A stretch of DNA of 64,000 nt from Vreelandella sp031769195 (GTDB taxonomy: Bacteria > Pseudomonadota > Gammaproteobacteria > Pseudomonadales > Halomonadaceae): the NCBI RefSeq assembly GCF_031769195.1, contig NZ_JAVHNP010000004.1, positions 372,001 to 436,000 of the forward strand, in the 5' to 3' direction. Numbering within the stretch: the stretch's first letter is position 1; every line of letters starts with the position of its first letter. The notes below the pieces were generated by a model that saw only the letters and a list, made by a program, of their open reading frames with translations, had not been told where the DNA came from and made no database searches. This document shows, one piece after another, positions 1 through 7,905 of the stretch. Both the position numbers and the translations under genes were made by a program.

Positions 1-1000
1 GTCCAATAAGACCAAACTGGCTTTCCGCGAGCGACAGCAACTCATCAAAAATCAACTCGCAGGAGTGGCGAATATTCTTTTCTTGTAAAAAAACGCTTTG
101 GGCACGGTTCATAAAATTCAGTAACTTGACTTGCTTAGACTCACGCAGCTCAATACGTTTTTTCTCGGTAATATCCCGCGTCACACATGTCATTCTTAAT
201 GGCCGGCCAGCACTATCGTTAGCGACGACTCGTCCATAGGTATTCACCCAAACCCACCGGCCATCTGAATGGTGCATGCGATACTCAACATTGAGCACAG
301 AGCCTTCTTCGGCGGACAAATGTGCTCGTATCGCATTATTAAGTGGCGTGAAATCGTCACTATGTACCAAACTTTTCCAAAAACCTGAGCGACTCTCTAC
401 TTCATCTTTCTCCAAGCCCAACAAATCACACCAACGTTGATTAAACACATTGTGGTCGTTTGCAATTTCCCAATCCCAAACGCCTACATCTGCCGCCTCA
501 ATCATCAATGCAAAATCAGCGCCGCTTAAACCATTACGTTGTTTATCAATAAGATGAATATAATCGCTAATAAAAAGGCTTAGCGATTCAAGAAACTGCA
601 GATCCTTAGAAGAGAGTGTATTTGGCTGATCATCGATTAAACAAACGGCTCCCACTTCGCGCCCCCCTGCCATAAGAGGCACCCCTGCATAAAACCGGAT
701 ACACGGCCCTGCAATGACCAACGGATTTTCGCAGAAGTCTGGGTGTTGGCTTGCATCCTCAATCACGAGGGGAGAGCGTCGTTCCACCACGTGACGGCAA
801 AACGCGTCTTCTACTGAGGTAACGTCAATATTCAAGCCCGCTTTTGCGATAAACCATTGTTTTTGGCCCACAATCGAAATAAGAGCGATGGGGAAATCGA
901 AAAAATCGGCCACCGAAGTAATTAGTTTATCCAGTGCATCAGTGTCAACATCAGGCGTTATTTTGTGTTTACTGATGTGCTGCCAGCGTTTATTTAGCAT
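1..1000 (-). CDS. GAF-PAS sensory protein, 3' part missing at the window edge
   Basis: An uninterrupted minus-strand reading frame runs from an ATG at 1000 off the left edge, giving 333 visible residues. The start is preceded by GAAAGG a few bases upstream. Residues about 20-140 read as a GAF domain (FDFPIALISIVG, then FYAGVPLM and GAVCLIDD). Residues about 160-290 read as a PAS/PAC domain (GVWDWEIAND, FNQRWCDLLGL, YRMHHSDGRWVWV, RDITEKKR). From about residue 295 a second GAF domain seems to begin (FMNRAQSVFLQ). No membrane segment is visible, so the sensor is probably cytoplasmic. The output domain lies outside the window; in this family it is commonly a histidine kinase or GGDEF/EAL. It is divergent from the chemoreceptor gene to its right. 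Confidence 0.85.
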   Translation of the reverse strand, partial: MLNKRWQHISKHKITPDVDTDALDKLITSVADFFDFPIALISIVGQKQWFIAKAGLNIDVTSVEDAFCRHVVERRSPLVIEDASQHPDFCENPLVIAGPCIRFYAGVPLMAGGREVGAVCLIDDQPNTLSSKDLQFLESLSLFISDYIHLIDKQRNGLSGADFALMIEAADVGVWDWEIANDHNVFNQRWCDLLGLEKDEVESRSGFWKSLVHSDDFTPLNNAIRAHLSAEEGSVLNVEYRMHHSDGRWVWVNTYGRVVANDSAGRPLRMTCVTRDITEKKRIELRESKQVKLLNFMNRAQSVFLQEKNIRHSCELIFDELLSLAESQFGLIG

Positions 1001-1336
1001 TACCTTTCGCCCTTAAGAAACAGGCCGAATGGCCTCCACGCGTTCTTAGTCATACTTTATTATGTGACTCAGTAATCTTTGTCAAGGTAGATAAAATAAC
1101 ATTTACAGCACACCAAGCTTATCAATCACTTGCCTAAACCATGTCACATTTATTCACATTCAAAGTGCTACAAAGATGGTGCATGCGATGCTAGATTGTC
1201 AAACAGTGTGTTTTAGAAAAAACTGGCCAAGCTACTAATAAAAATTACCCATATAAATAAAAGCATGCCATGTTTAGTTAGGTGCCTCCCCTTGCGCCTC
1301 CTCCTTGTACGGTTAACGAAAATAGAGAAGGCAACA
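1001..1336. other. Intergenic region between divergent sensory genes
   Basis: This AT-rich 336-base stretch separates the GAF-PAS gene from the BdlA-like chemoreceptor. It holds the putative minus-strand promoter at 1059-1085 and a small hairpin, AGGCC-GAAT-GGCCT (1022-1035), in the GAF-PAS leader. I found no convincing flagellar sigma-28 promoter for the chemoreceptor and no small gene. Confidence 0.5.
1059..1085 (-). promoter_or_regulatory. Possible sigma-70 promoter for the GAF-PAS gene
   Basis: On the minus strand a perfect -35 TTGACA (1085-1080) is followed, after a short 15-base spacer, by CATAAT (1064-1059), five of six matches to the -10 consensus. It sits about 60 bases before the GAF-PAS start. 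The short spacer makes it tentative. Confidence 0.4.
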
Positions 1337-2608
1337 ATGCATACTCCTTTCTTAAATGCATCTATTTATCAAGCGCTACTGAGTCACACTGCATGTGTCC
1401 TCTTTACGCCTCAAGGCATTATCAACAACGCAAGCCAGCCGTTTTTGGATGTCATGGGCTGTCGTTTACAGGACATTAAGGGGCAGCACCATCGCATATT
1501 CTGCGATAGTGCTGAAACGCAGCGTTCTGACTATCAGCAGTTTTGGCAGTCACTTGCCGCAGGTGAGAGCCATACTGGACGTTTTCGTCGCTTCAAGGAG
1601 AGTGGTGAAGAAGTCTGGCTAGAAGCGATGTATGTTCCTCTGGTCAACTTTCGCGGCCATGTCACATCAGTGCTTAAAATTGCAAACGACGTGACCGAGC
1701 GCCATCAGAAAGCCCAGAGGCAAGATGCTGTTCTACAGGCACTTAATGCCTCCATGGCGGTTATTGAATTCACCCCGCAGGGTGAGATCCTAGAGGCAAA
1801 TGATAATTTTGAGTCCGTCATTGGGTACCGTGCTCACGAGTATCGGGGTAAACATCACCGGATGTTTTGCCCAGATGATTTCTACAAGCATAATCCGCAC
1901 TTCTGGGAGCGTTTAGCCCAGGGGAATTTTACCAAAGGTAGATTTGAACGCGTCGACGCTAAAGGTCGTAGCGTATGGCTGGAAGCAACCTATAATCCCG
2001 TGAGAGATAGCGACGGTAATGTCGTTGAAGTTGTGAAGTTCGCCAGTGACATTACGCCGTTGGTTGAGAAAGCTAACGCTACCTCTGGCACTATCAGCTC
2101 TGCCCAGAGCAGCACATCACAAATTGAGCGCACCGCTAAAGATAGCTTAGATCACTTAGATGAGATGGTGAAAAGCTCAGAACAAGCAGCCCAAACGCTC
2201 GCCAAGGCACAAGAATTGATTGATGCGCTGCACAAGCAGTCACAAAGCATTAATAAAATTACCGAGTCGATTGCTAAGATTGCCAGCCAGACCAACCTGC
2301 TTTCCTTAAACGCAGCCGTGGAGGCCGCCCGCGCTGGAGAACAGGGCCGCGGCTTTGCAGTCGTTGCCAACGAAGTGCGCCAACTTGCCAAAGGCTCCAG
2401 TGAAGCCGTTGATCAAATTACCCGCGTGCTAAAAGACAACAGTAGCCTAGTGGAGCGCACAACGCAGGCCATGCAGCAAGTTATTCAGCAGGGTAAAGCC
2501 AGCCAGACCAGCGTGAGCGAAATTGACGCTATCGTGAACAAAATTTTGCACGATGCCAGAAGCGTTGCCCACTCTATCGAGCAGTTAGCCGCAGATACGC
2601 ATATTTAG
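1337..2608 (+). CDS. Soluble PAS-PAS methyl-accepting chemotaxis protein (BdlA-like)
   Basis: The protein has 423 residues. Two tandem PAS domains come first (about residues 10-125 and 130-245); each contains an H-H-R-x-F-C motif (QHHRIFC, KHHRMFC) and a W-L-E-A motif. A methyl-accepting signalling domain follows, with the conserved hairpin tip (SQTNLLSLNAAVEAARAGE, then GRGFAVVANEVRQLAKGS). There is no transmembrane segment, so it should act in the cytoplasm on CheA/CheW arrays or another partner. Length and architecture match Pseudomonas aeruginosa BdlA, which mediates biofilm dispersion. The ATG at 1337 was chosen because GAGAAGG lies just upstream; a longer frame from 1265 has no such support and would add a non-domain extension. 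A strong terminator follows at 2650-2677. Confidence 0.85.
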   Translation: MHTPFLNASIYQALLSHTACVLFTPQGIINNASQPFLDVMGCRLQDIKGQHHRIFCDSAETQRSDYQQFWQSLAAGESHTGRFRRFKESGEEVWLEAMYVPLVNFRGHVTSVLKIANDVTERHQKAQRQDAVLQALNASMAVIEFTPQGEILEANDNFESVIGYRAHEYRGKHHRMFCPDDFYKHNPHFWERLAQGNFTKGRFERVDAKGRSVWLEATYNPVRDSDGNVVEVVKFASDITPLVEKANATSGTISSAQSSTSQIERTAKDSLDHLDEMVKSSEQAAQTLAKAQELIDALHKQSQSINKITESIAKIASQTNLLSLNAAVEAARAGEQGRGFAVVANEVRQLAKGSSEAVDQITRVLKDNSSLVERTTQAMQQVIQQGKASQTSVSEIDAIVNKILHDARSVAHSIEQLAADTHI

Positions 2609-2649
2609 ATACTCCGATTTTCATGCACAGGGACGTGCACCCTATGACA

Positions 2650-2677
2650 CAAAACGCCCCTAAAAGGGGGCGTTTTG
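2650..2677. terminator. Bidirectional intrinsic terminator between chemoreceptor and luxS
   Basis: An 11-bp perfect stem, CAAAACGCCCC / GGGGCGTTTTG, with a 6-base loop is flanked by A and T runs on both strands. It lies between convergent genes and can serve both. Confidence 0.85.
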
Positions 2678-2714
2678 CATACAGCATATGCGTACTGCTT
2701 AACATCACAGCGGC

Positions 2715-3182
2715 TTATGCAAACACTTCCGTCCACTCACTGCGCTTGGCCAGTAGGCCTTTGGCGAGCTCCTGAGCGCCTTCCAAGCTGTGGCTGGCGG
2801 CCCAGCCGCACTGCATTTCGTTGCAGGCGGGTACTTCAGTGGCAGTAAGTACGTCGTTGAGAGTTTGCTCAATGATCGACAGCACATCATCGTAGTCATC
2901 GTGGTTGATCAGCGCGATGTAGAAGCCGGTCTGGCAGCCCATCGGGCTGATATCAACCACTTTATCGGTATGATTGCGGGACATTTCTGCCATCAAGTGC
3001 TCCAGGGAGTGCAGCGCAGGCATCTCCATGTGCTCTTTATTGGGCTGGCAAATCCGCAGGTCGTACTTATGGATACGGTCGCCGTTCTGGCCCTCTTTAA
3101 TATCGGCCAAACGTACGTAGGGCGCTTTTACCTTGGTGTGATCCAGGTTAAAGCTTTCGACGTTCATCTTCTTTTCGGTCAT
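2715..3182 (-). CDS. luxS: S-ribosylhomocysteine lyase LuxS
   Basis: This 155-residue enzyme cleaves S-ribosylhomocysteine to homocysteine and DPD, the precursor of autoinducer-2, in the activated methyl cycle. The metal ligands are visible as H58 and H62 in HSLEHL and C125 in ACNEMQCGW; the catalytic cysteine is C83 in SPMGCQTG. Length is normal for the family. The start has GGAG six bases upstream. It lies 54 bases downstream of a small ABM-fold gene on the same strand, probably in one transcript, and ends at the shared terminator at 2650-2677. Confidence 0.97.
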   Translation of the reverse strand: MTEKKMNVESFNLDHTKVKAPYVRLADIKEGQNGDRIHKYDLRICQPNKEHMEMPALHSLEHLMAEMSRNHTDKVVDISPMGCQTGFYIALINHDDYDDVLSIIEQTLNDVLTATEVPACNEMQCGWAASHSLEGAQELAKGLLAKRSEWTEVFA

Positions 3183-3236
3183 GTTGGCTCCGTTGTCGCT
3201 CTCTTTCGTTCGCCTATTCTACACGCTGTAGGTGGG

Positions 3237-3584
3237 TTACACCTTGGGAGCGTCGAAATTCCACGGCTCATCGGTATACACACACACGTTGGCGTCTTCG
3301 ATATCGCCTTCCGGTGACTCAACGTGCTTGGCGAAGAACTCTTGAATCTCTTTACGCTGACAGTGGGCTTCAAACTCTTCCCGACTCGCCCAAATTTCAT
3401 GGAACACGATGGGGTAGCTAGTGCCCTGGGCAAACGGGTTGTCGATTTGACGCGTCACCGTGTAGTGCAAGCAGGCATCTTCACGATGCGTATTGGGTTC
3501 TAACGTCTGCAGCGCTTTAAAGACAGCGTCTTCTTTACCGGCTTTGGGCTTGAAACTAGCGATGCAGTAGATTTTTTTCGACAT
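3237..3584 (-). CDS. ABM-fold (antibiotic biosynthesis monooxygenase family) small protein
   Basis: This 115-residue cytoplasmic protein has the dimeric ferredoxin-like ABM fold: an N-terminal strand IYCIASFKPKAGKED, a central FHEIWASREEFEAHCQ segment and a short acidic C-terminus. Family members include quinol monooxygenases such as YgiN and the phospho-AI-2 processing enzyme LsrG. A GGAAGG Shine-Dalgarno sequence precedes the ATG. It sits directly upstream of luxS on the same strand, which makes an AI-2-related or methyl-cycle role conceivable. Sequence alone does not separate this from a generic monooxygenase. Confidence 0.75.
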   Translation of the reverse strand: MSKKIYCIASFKPKAGKEDAVFKALQTLEPNTHREDACLHYTVTRQIDNPFAQGTSYPIVFHEIWASREEFEAHCQRKEIQEFFAKHVESPEGDIEDANVCVYTDEPWNFDAPKV

Positions 3585-3647
3585 GGTGCCTTCCAGATAC
3601 GATGAGGTTCAGAACTCATTATGCGGGCAGGATAGGGAGATACCAAC

Positions 3648-4325
3648 CTATCGTATGATGCGTTCGGCCAGCATCTCTAAATCAGACACGGTCATATCCG
3701 GCTCGCCGCCCCAGGGGTCGAAGGGAGCGTCCGATTGGCGGCGTACCCAAACGCTGCGCAGGCCTGCCTGCGTGGCCCCAATCACGTCAAAGGCGTTGCT
3801 GGAAATCAGCCAGGTATTTTCGGGGCGCGTCTCCAACTGGTCGCGTAAATAGGCGTAAACAGCTGGGTCAGGTTTGAAGCGTTTGATAGCGTCCACGCTC
3901 ACCACTGCATCCATATGGCGCTGGACGCCAGCACGGCTCAACAGCTGGTTAACCGCGTCGGATGTGCCGTTAGAAAATGCCACGCAGCGAATACCGGCAT
4001 CGCGAAGCCGATCCAGCGCAGGCACCACATCGGGGAATGCGGGCAATTCGGCATACACGGCCATTAAGTGGTCGTGATCGTTATCGGACAGTCCGGTTTG
4101 CAGCGCACGATCCGTAAACACCAGCGCTTCACGGGTACACTCCGAGAACGGCACGTAGGTGCCCATTAACCCTCGGCGAAAGCTGTATTCCAGCTGCTTT
4201 TCGCGCCAGCGCTTAGCGAACTCGGTCGCTTTGCTAGCCTCCTTCAGACGCCGCTCCAGCTCAACGGTAACGCCTTGGGTATCAATCAGCGTGCCATATA
4301 CATCAAAGGCCAGTACCGGCTGCAT
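3648..4325 (-). CDS. Haloacid dehalogenase, type II (L-2-haloacid dehalogenase-like)
   Basis: The 225-residue protein belongs to the HAD superfamily and would hydrolyse L-2-haloalkanoic acids to D-2-hydroxy acids, or act as a related phosphatase. It shows the nucleophile D8 in FDVYGTL, the type II helix QLEYSFRRGLM that resembles the L-DEX substrate-binding region, motif II SNGTSD, the lysine in KRFKPDPAVY and motif III SSNAFDVIGATQAG. Length fits L-DEX enzymes. AAGGAG precedes the ATG. It is the first of three minus-strand genes reading towards luxS, with 63 bases to the ABM gene. Confidence 0.85.
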   Translation of the reverse strand: MQPVLAFDVYGTLIDTQGVTVELERRLKEASKATEFAKRWREKQLEYSFRRGLMGTYVPFSECTREALVFTDRALQTGLSDNDHDHLMAVYAELPAFPDVVPALDRLRDAGIRCVAFSNGTSDAVNQLLSRAGVQRHMDAVVSVDAIKRFKPDPAVYAYLRDQLETRPENTWLISSNAFDVIGATQAGLRSVWVRRQSDAPFDPWGGEPDMTVSDLEMLAERIIR

Positions 4326-4392
4326 AGTGAACGTCTCCTTAACAGTTCATTGTCTCTTTACTCTATTCAGCATAGACGCCGCTATCAAAAAC

Positions 4393-4419
4393 AAAAACGC
4401 CGCTGCATCGGCAGCGGCG
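4393..4419 (-). terminator. Intrinsic terminator of the doeC-doeD transcript
   Basis: Read on the minus strand, a 9-bp GC-rich stem (CGCCGCTGC / GCAGCGGCG) with a 4-base loop is followed by TTTTTGTTTTTG. It lies about 20 bases after the doeD stop codon. Confidence 0.9.
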
Positions 4420-4441
4420 CTTAAACGGCTAAAGCAGGCGA

Positions 4442-5875
4442 TTAAACGGTAAAGACCGCTTCTTGCTGACCCGTTTTCAAGTCGCCAGAGCGCACTAGCT
4501 CATCGGTCACGCGGTCGATGGCGCGCTTGGCACGGCCGATCATTTCGTCTACTTCGCCACGATTGATGGTCAGCGGCGGCGCGAAACCTAGAATGTCGCC
4601 CTGGGGCATGGCGCGGGCAATCAGGTTCTCTTCCATGGCCGCTGCGGCAACACGCGGGCCCACTTTTAGGGTGGGATCGAAGTGCAGGCGCTGTTTGGCA
4701 TCCGGCGAGAACTCCAGCGCCGCCATTAAGCCTACACCACGTACGTCGCCCAGCAGCGGGTGACCTTCGAAGTTGGCTTTCAGCTGCTGCTGGAAGTAAG
4801 CGCCGGTTTCCGCGGCGTTACCTACCAAGTTTTCGCGCTCAATGATATCCAGGTTCGCAAGACCAGCGGCACAGCCCAGGGCGTGACCGGAGTAGGTCCA
4901 GCCGTGGCCGATGGGGCCGAACTCACCGGTACCCTGCTCCAGCACTTTCCACACTTTATCGCCGACAATCACACCTGACAGCGGCTGGTAGGCACTAGTC
5001 AGGCCTTTGGCGATGGTGATTAGGTCTGGCTTCATGTTGTAGTGGTGGCTGCCGAAGTCGGAGCCTGTGCGGCCAAAACCACACACCACTTCGTCGGCAA
5101 TCAGCAGCACGTCGTACTTGTCCAGTACCGGCTGAATCGCTTCCCAGTAGCCTTCCGGGGGCGGCACGATACCGCCGGTGCCGAGTACGGGCTCGCCGAT
5201 GAAGGCGGCTACGGTGTCCGGGCCTTCTTCTAGAATCATCGCTTCGAGCTTGTCTGCGCAGTAGGCGGAGAATTCAAGCTCGGTCATGCCATGCTGCTCG
5301 GCGGCGCGCAGGTAGTAGTGCGGCGCTTCGGTGTGGCGAATAGTGTCAATTGGAAGATCGAAGTGATCGTGGAACGCTTTCAGGCCAGTCAGCGAGCCAG
5401 AGGCAATGCCCGAGCCGTGGTAGCCGCGCATACGCGAAATGACTTTTTTCTTCTGCGGGCGACCCAGTACGTTGTTGTAGTAACGCACGATTTTGAGCTG
5501 GGTTTCGTTGGCGTCAGAGCCGGACATGCCGTAGTAGACCTTGGACATGTTGAGACCTGCAATTTTCAGCACGCGCTCGGAAAGCTCAATTTGCGGCTCG
5601 TTAGAGTGGCCCACGTAGGTGTGGTAGTAGGAGAGTTCCAGCGCCTGCTTATAAATCGCTTCCGCCACTTCGGTACGGCCATAGCCGATGTTGACGCAGT
5701 AAAGGCCCGCAAAACCGTCGATAAACTCGCGGCCATCTTTGTCCACAATATGAATACCTTTACCGCCGGTGATGACACGGCCAGGCAAGTCGCCCTGGGC
5801 GAAATCACGCAGGTGGGTAGAGGCGTGAAAGGTGACTTTGCGGTCGCGTTCGATCAGATCCTGATGCAAGCTCAT
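4442..5875 (-). CDS. doeD: Diaminobutyrate aminotransferase DoeD (ectoine degradation)
   Basis: This 477-residue class III PLP-dependent aminotransferase removes the amino group of L-2,4-diaminobutyrate to give aspartate semialdehyde, the penultimate step from ectoine to aspartate. D261 in the DEVVCGFGR motif and the Schiff-base lysine K290 in TIAKGL are visible, as are the phosphate-binding SGSDAN and the GYHGSG loop. The ATG at 5875 follows AGAGAG. A longer frame to 6004 would read through a REP-type palindrome and is not credible. It lies downstream of doeC, with an inverted REP pair between, and ends at a strong terminator. The DoeD assignment rests on the neighbouring doe genes; alone it could be read as another omega-aminotransferase. 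Confidence 0.88.
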   Translation of the reverse strand: MSLHQDLIERDRKVTFHASTHLRDFAQGDLPGRVITGGKGIHIVDKDGREFIDGFAGLYCVNIGYGRTEVAEAIYKQALELSYYHTYVGHSNEPQIELSERVLKIAGLNMSKVYYGMSGSDANETQLKIVRYYNNVLGRPQKKKVISRMRGYHGSGIASGSLTGLKAFHDHFDLPIDTIRHTEAPHYYLRAAEQHGMTELEFSAYCADKLEAMILEEGPDTVAAFIGEPVLGTGGIVPPPEGYWEAIQPVLDKYDVLLIADEVVCGFGRTGSDFGSHHYNMKPDLITIAKGLTSAYQPLSGVIVGDKVWKVLEQGTGEFGPIGHGWTYSGHALGCAAGLANLDIIERENLVGNAAETGAYFQQQLKANFEGHPLLGDVRGVGLMAALEFSPDAKQRLHFDPTLKVGPRVAAAAMEENLIARAMPQGDILGFAPPLTINRGEVDEMIGRAKRAIDRVTDELVRSGDLKTGQQEAVFTV

Positions 5876-5944
5876 AACGTTCTCTCTGTACGATAAACCT
5901 CCCCACTGTTGGGGAGGGTATTTTATCTTTGGTGACTGACTTAA

Positions 5945-6046
5945 TGTTGGGCACCTTGCGGTGCCTTCGCCCGGCAGAGCCGGCCTCCCACCGTACCCAC
6001 TCAAGCCCCTGAGCGGGTACGGTGGGAGGGCGCTTCAGCGCGCGAT
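5945..6046. repeat. Inverted pair of REP-like elements (REPIN) between doeC and doeD
   Basis: Two short palindromic units face each other. On the minus strand GTGGGAG (5991-5985) is followed by a CCGGC-TCTG-CCGG hairpin and GCGA. On the plus strand GTGGGAG (6022-6028) is followed by a GCGCT-TC-AGCGC hairpin and GCGA. The inner arms pair over 15 bp (5984-5998 with 6015-6029), plus 4 more bp after one mismatch. A further hairpin, GGCACC-TTGC-GGTGCC, lies at 5950-5965. The GTGGGAG-hairpin-GCGA layout is that of Pseudomonas-type REP sequences. Confidence 0.7.
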
Positions 6047-6062
6047 GCGGTGGCTCCCGAAC

Positions 6063-7559
6063 CTAACTGCCAGACACAGAACCCAGCGCGCCTAGGCAGT
6101 AGTACTTCGTTTCCAGGTACTCATCGATACCCGTCGCGCCACCTTCACGGCCAAGGCCGGACTGTTTAACGCCACCGAAGGGCACGGGCGGGCCAGTCAT
6201 CTTCACAGAGTTGACGCTCACCATGCCGTACTCCAGCGCACGCATCAGCTTCCAGATGCGACGAATATCATGGGTGTAGATATACGCAGCCAAACCATAT
6301 TCGGTGTCGTTGGCCATCTCGATCACTTCGTCGTCGCTACTATAAGCGGTAATGCCAGCCACCGGGGCAAAGTTCTCTTCCCGCCATACTTTCATTTGCG
6401 GCGTCACGCCCGTCAGCAGCACTGGCATAAAGAAGTTGTCGCCCGGCGCTTGGCTTTGGTCACCCGCGATCATCGTGGCACCTTTCGAGATCGCATCATC
6501 GACAATCGCAGCCGCTTTTTCGACCGCTTGGCGGTGAATCAGAGGGCCAAGATCCACTTCGCCGTGTAGGCCGTTGCCCACGGTGAGTGCCGCCATGCGC
6601 TCGGTAAACTGGGCCACAAACTCATCGTGGATGGATTCGTGTACCAGTATCCGGTTAGCGGCTAGGCAGTCTTGCCCGGCGGTTTGAAACTTCGCCGATA
6701 CTGCCGCGTAGGCGGCCTCTTTCGGGTCCATATCTGGCCCGACGATAAACGGCGCGTTGCCACCAAGCTCCAGCGAAAGACGCTTCACGGTATTAGCGCT
6801 TTGCTCGATGAGCAGGCGGCCAACGCGGGTGGAACCGGTGAAAGAAAGCGCACGGATACGCGGCTCGCTACACAAAATCTTGGAGACTTCCGCAGGCTCG
6901 CCCAGCACCACGTTGAAGATGCCTTCAGGAATGCCCGCCCGCTCGGCAAGCTCCGCCAGCGCCAGCGCGGAGAACGGCGTTTCGTTGGCGGGCTTCACAA
7001 TCACCGGGCAACCTGCGGCCAGCGCGGCAGCGGCTTTGCGGGTGATCATCGCCAGCGGAAAGTTCCAGGGCGTAATCATCGCGGCAATGCCCACCGGCTC
7101 TTTAATGGTGCCAAGCGATGCATTGGGAATATGGCTCGGGATGGTCTCTCCGTAGGTGCGTTTGCCCTCTTCGGCGAACCAGCGCACAAAACTTGCGCCA
7201 TACTCTACTTCACCACGGGCATCCGGCAGCGGCTTGCCCTGCTCCAGCGTCATAATGGTGGCCAAGTCTTCACGGTTAGCTTGAATCAGGTCGTACCACG
7301 CCAGCAGGCGTTCACAGCGCTCGTCAGCGCGCAGGGCACGCCAGTGAACAAACGCCGCTTCCGCTGCATCCACCGCCGCCGTAATTTGGTTGGCCTCTAG
7401 CAAAGGAATATGACCGATGGCCTCATTGGTGGCGGGGTCATAAACCGCTTCTTCGCGACCACCTTCGCCATGGGTCCATTTGCCGTTCACATAGGCGTAC
7501 TGCCGGAACAGACGCGGATCTTCCAGGCGTTTCACGAGCGTGGTGGATAGTGTGGTCAT
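6063..7559 (-). CDS. doeC: Aspartate-semialdehyde dehydrogenase DoeC (ectoine degradation)
   Basis: This 498-residue NAD(P)-dependent aldehyde dehydrogenase is most like succinate-semialdehyde dehydrogenases. In the doe pathway DoeC oxidises aspartate semialdehyde to aspartate. The catalytic C298 (FQTAGQDCLAANR) and general base E264 (LELGGNAP) are present, with the nucleotide-binding MITPWNFP and FTGSTRVG segments. The ATG at 7559 was chosen because GGGGAG lies 7 bases upstream; an in-frame ATG two codons earlier sits directly on that site. doeD follows on the same strand. Without the doe context this would be called a GabD-type enzyme. Confidence 0.87.
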   Translation of the reverse strand: MTTLSTTLVKRLEDPRLFRQYAYVNGKWTHGEGGREEAVYDPATNEAIGHIPLLEANQITAAVDAAEAAFVHWRALRADERCERLLAWYDLIQANREDLATIMTLEQGKPLPDARGEVEYGASFVRWFAEEGKRTYGETIPSHIPNASLGTIKEPVGIAAMITPWNFPLAMITRKAAAALAAGCPVIVKPANETPFSALALAELAERAGIPEGIFNVVLGEPAEVSKILCSEPRIRALSFTGSTRVGRLLIEQSANTVKRLSLELGGNAPFIVGPDMDPKEAAYAAVSAKFQTAGQDCLAANRILVHESIHDEFVAQFTERMAALTVGNGLHGEVDLGPLIHRQAVEKAAAIVDDAISKGATMIAGDQSQAPGDNFFMPVLLTGVTPQMKVWREENFAPVAGITAYSSDDEVIEMANDTEYGLAAYIYTHDIRRIWKLMRALEYGMVSVNSVKMTGPPVPFGGVKQSGLGREGGATGIDEYLETKYYCLGALGSVSGS

Positions 7560-7905
7560 AAGCATCTCCCCAGGTTGCAGCCAGTACGGTGAAGCCAAGT
7601 GAGGGCGACAAACCGTGACGCGTTAAAAGTGGCCATCAGCAGCGGAAAAACGCCTGCTGTTCGGATGTGCTCAGCGTACGGGAGATCAGACACGAAGTGT
7701 TTTTGAAAGCACCGGGGATTCCCGGCACTTTTTTTGTGGAAAGGCACTTTATGATGTTTTTTTTTGGTGAGGGTGCAGGTTCACAGTCATAGCGGTCTCT
7801 GCAGCGCCTTTAAACTACAAAAATTGTGGCAAACGCTGTTATCTTCCCCTTTTCCCTTGATTCCCGGTTAATCTGAGATAGCCCAATAGGCCGAGAGATC
7901 ACACC
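7560..7905. other. Intergenic region upstream of doeC and of the diguanylate cyclase gene
   Basis: This divergent 346-base region should carry promoters for doeC and the GGDEF gene. On the plus strand CCGGG-GATT-CCCGG (7712-7725) is followed by seven T residues (7729-7735), which looks like a terminator although no plus-strand gene precedes it. A T-rich patch lies near 7753-7764. I found no convincing sigma-70 or sigma-54 promoter by eye, and no protein-coding gene. Confidence 0.5.

Noticed and set aside
5876..6004. N-terminal extension of the aminotransferase up to 6004
   Set aside because: It would translate the REP palindrome; the ATG at 5875 has a Shine-Dalgarno sequence and starts the conserved domain.
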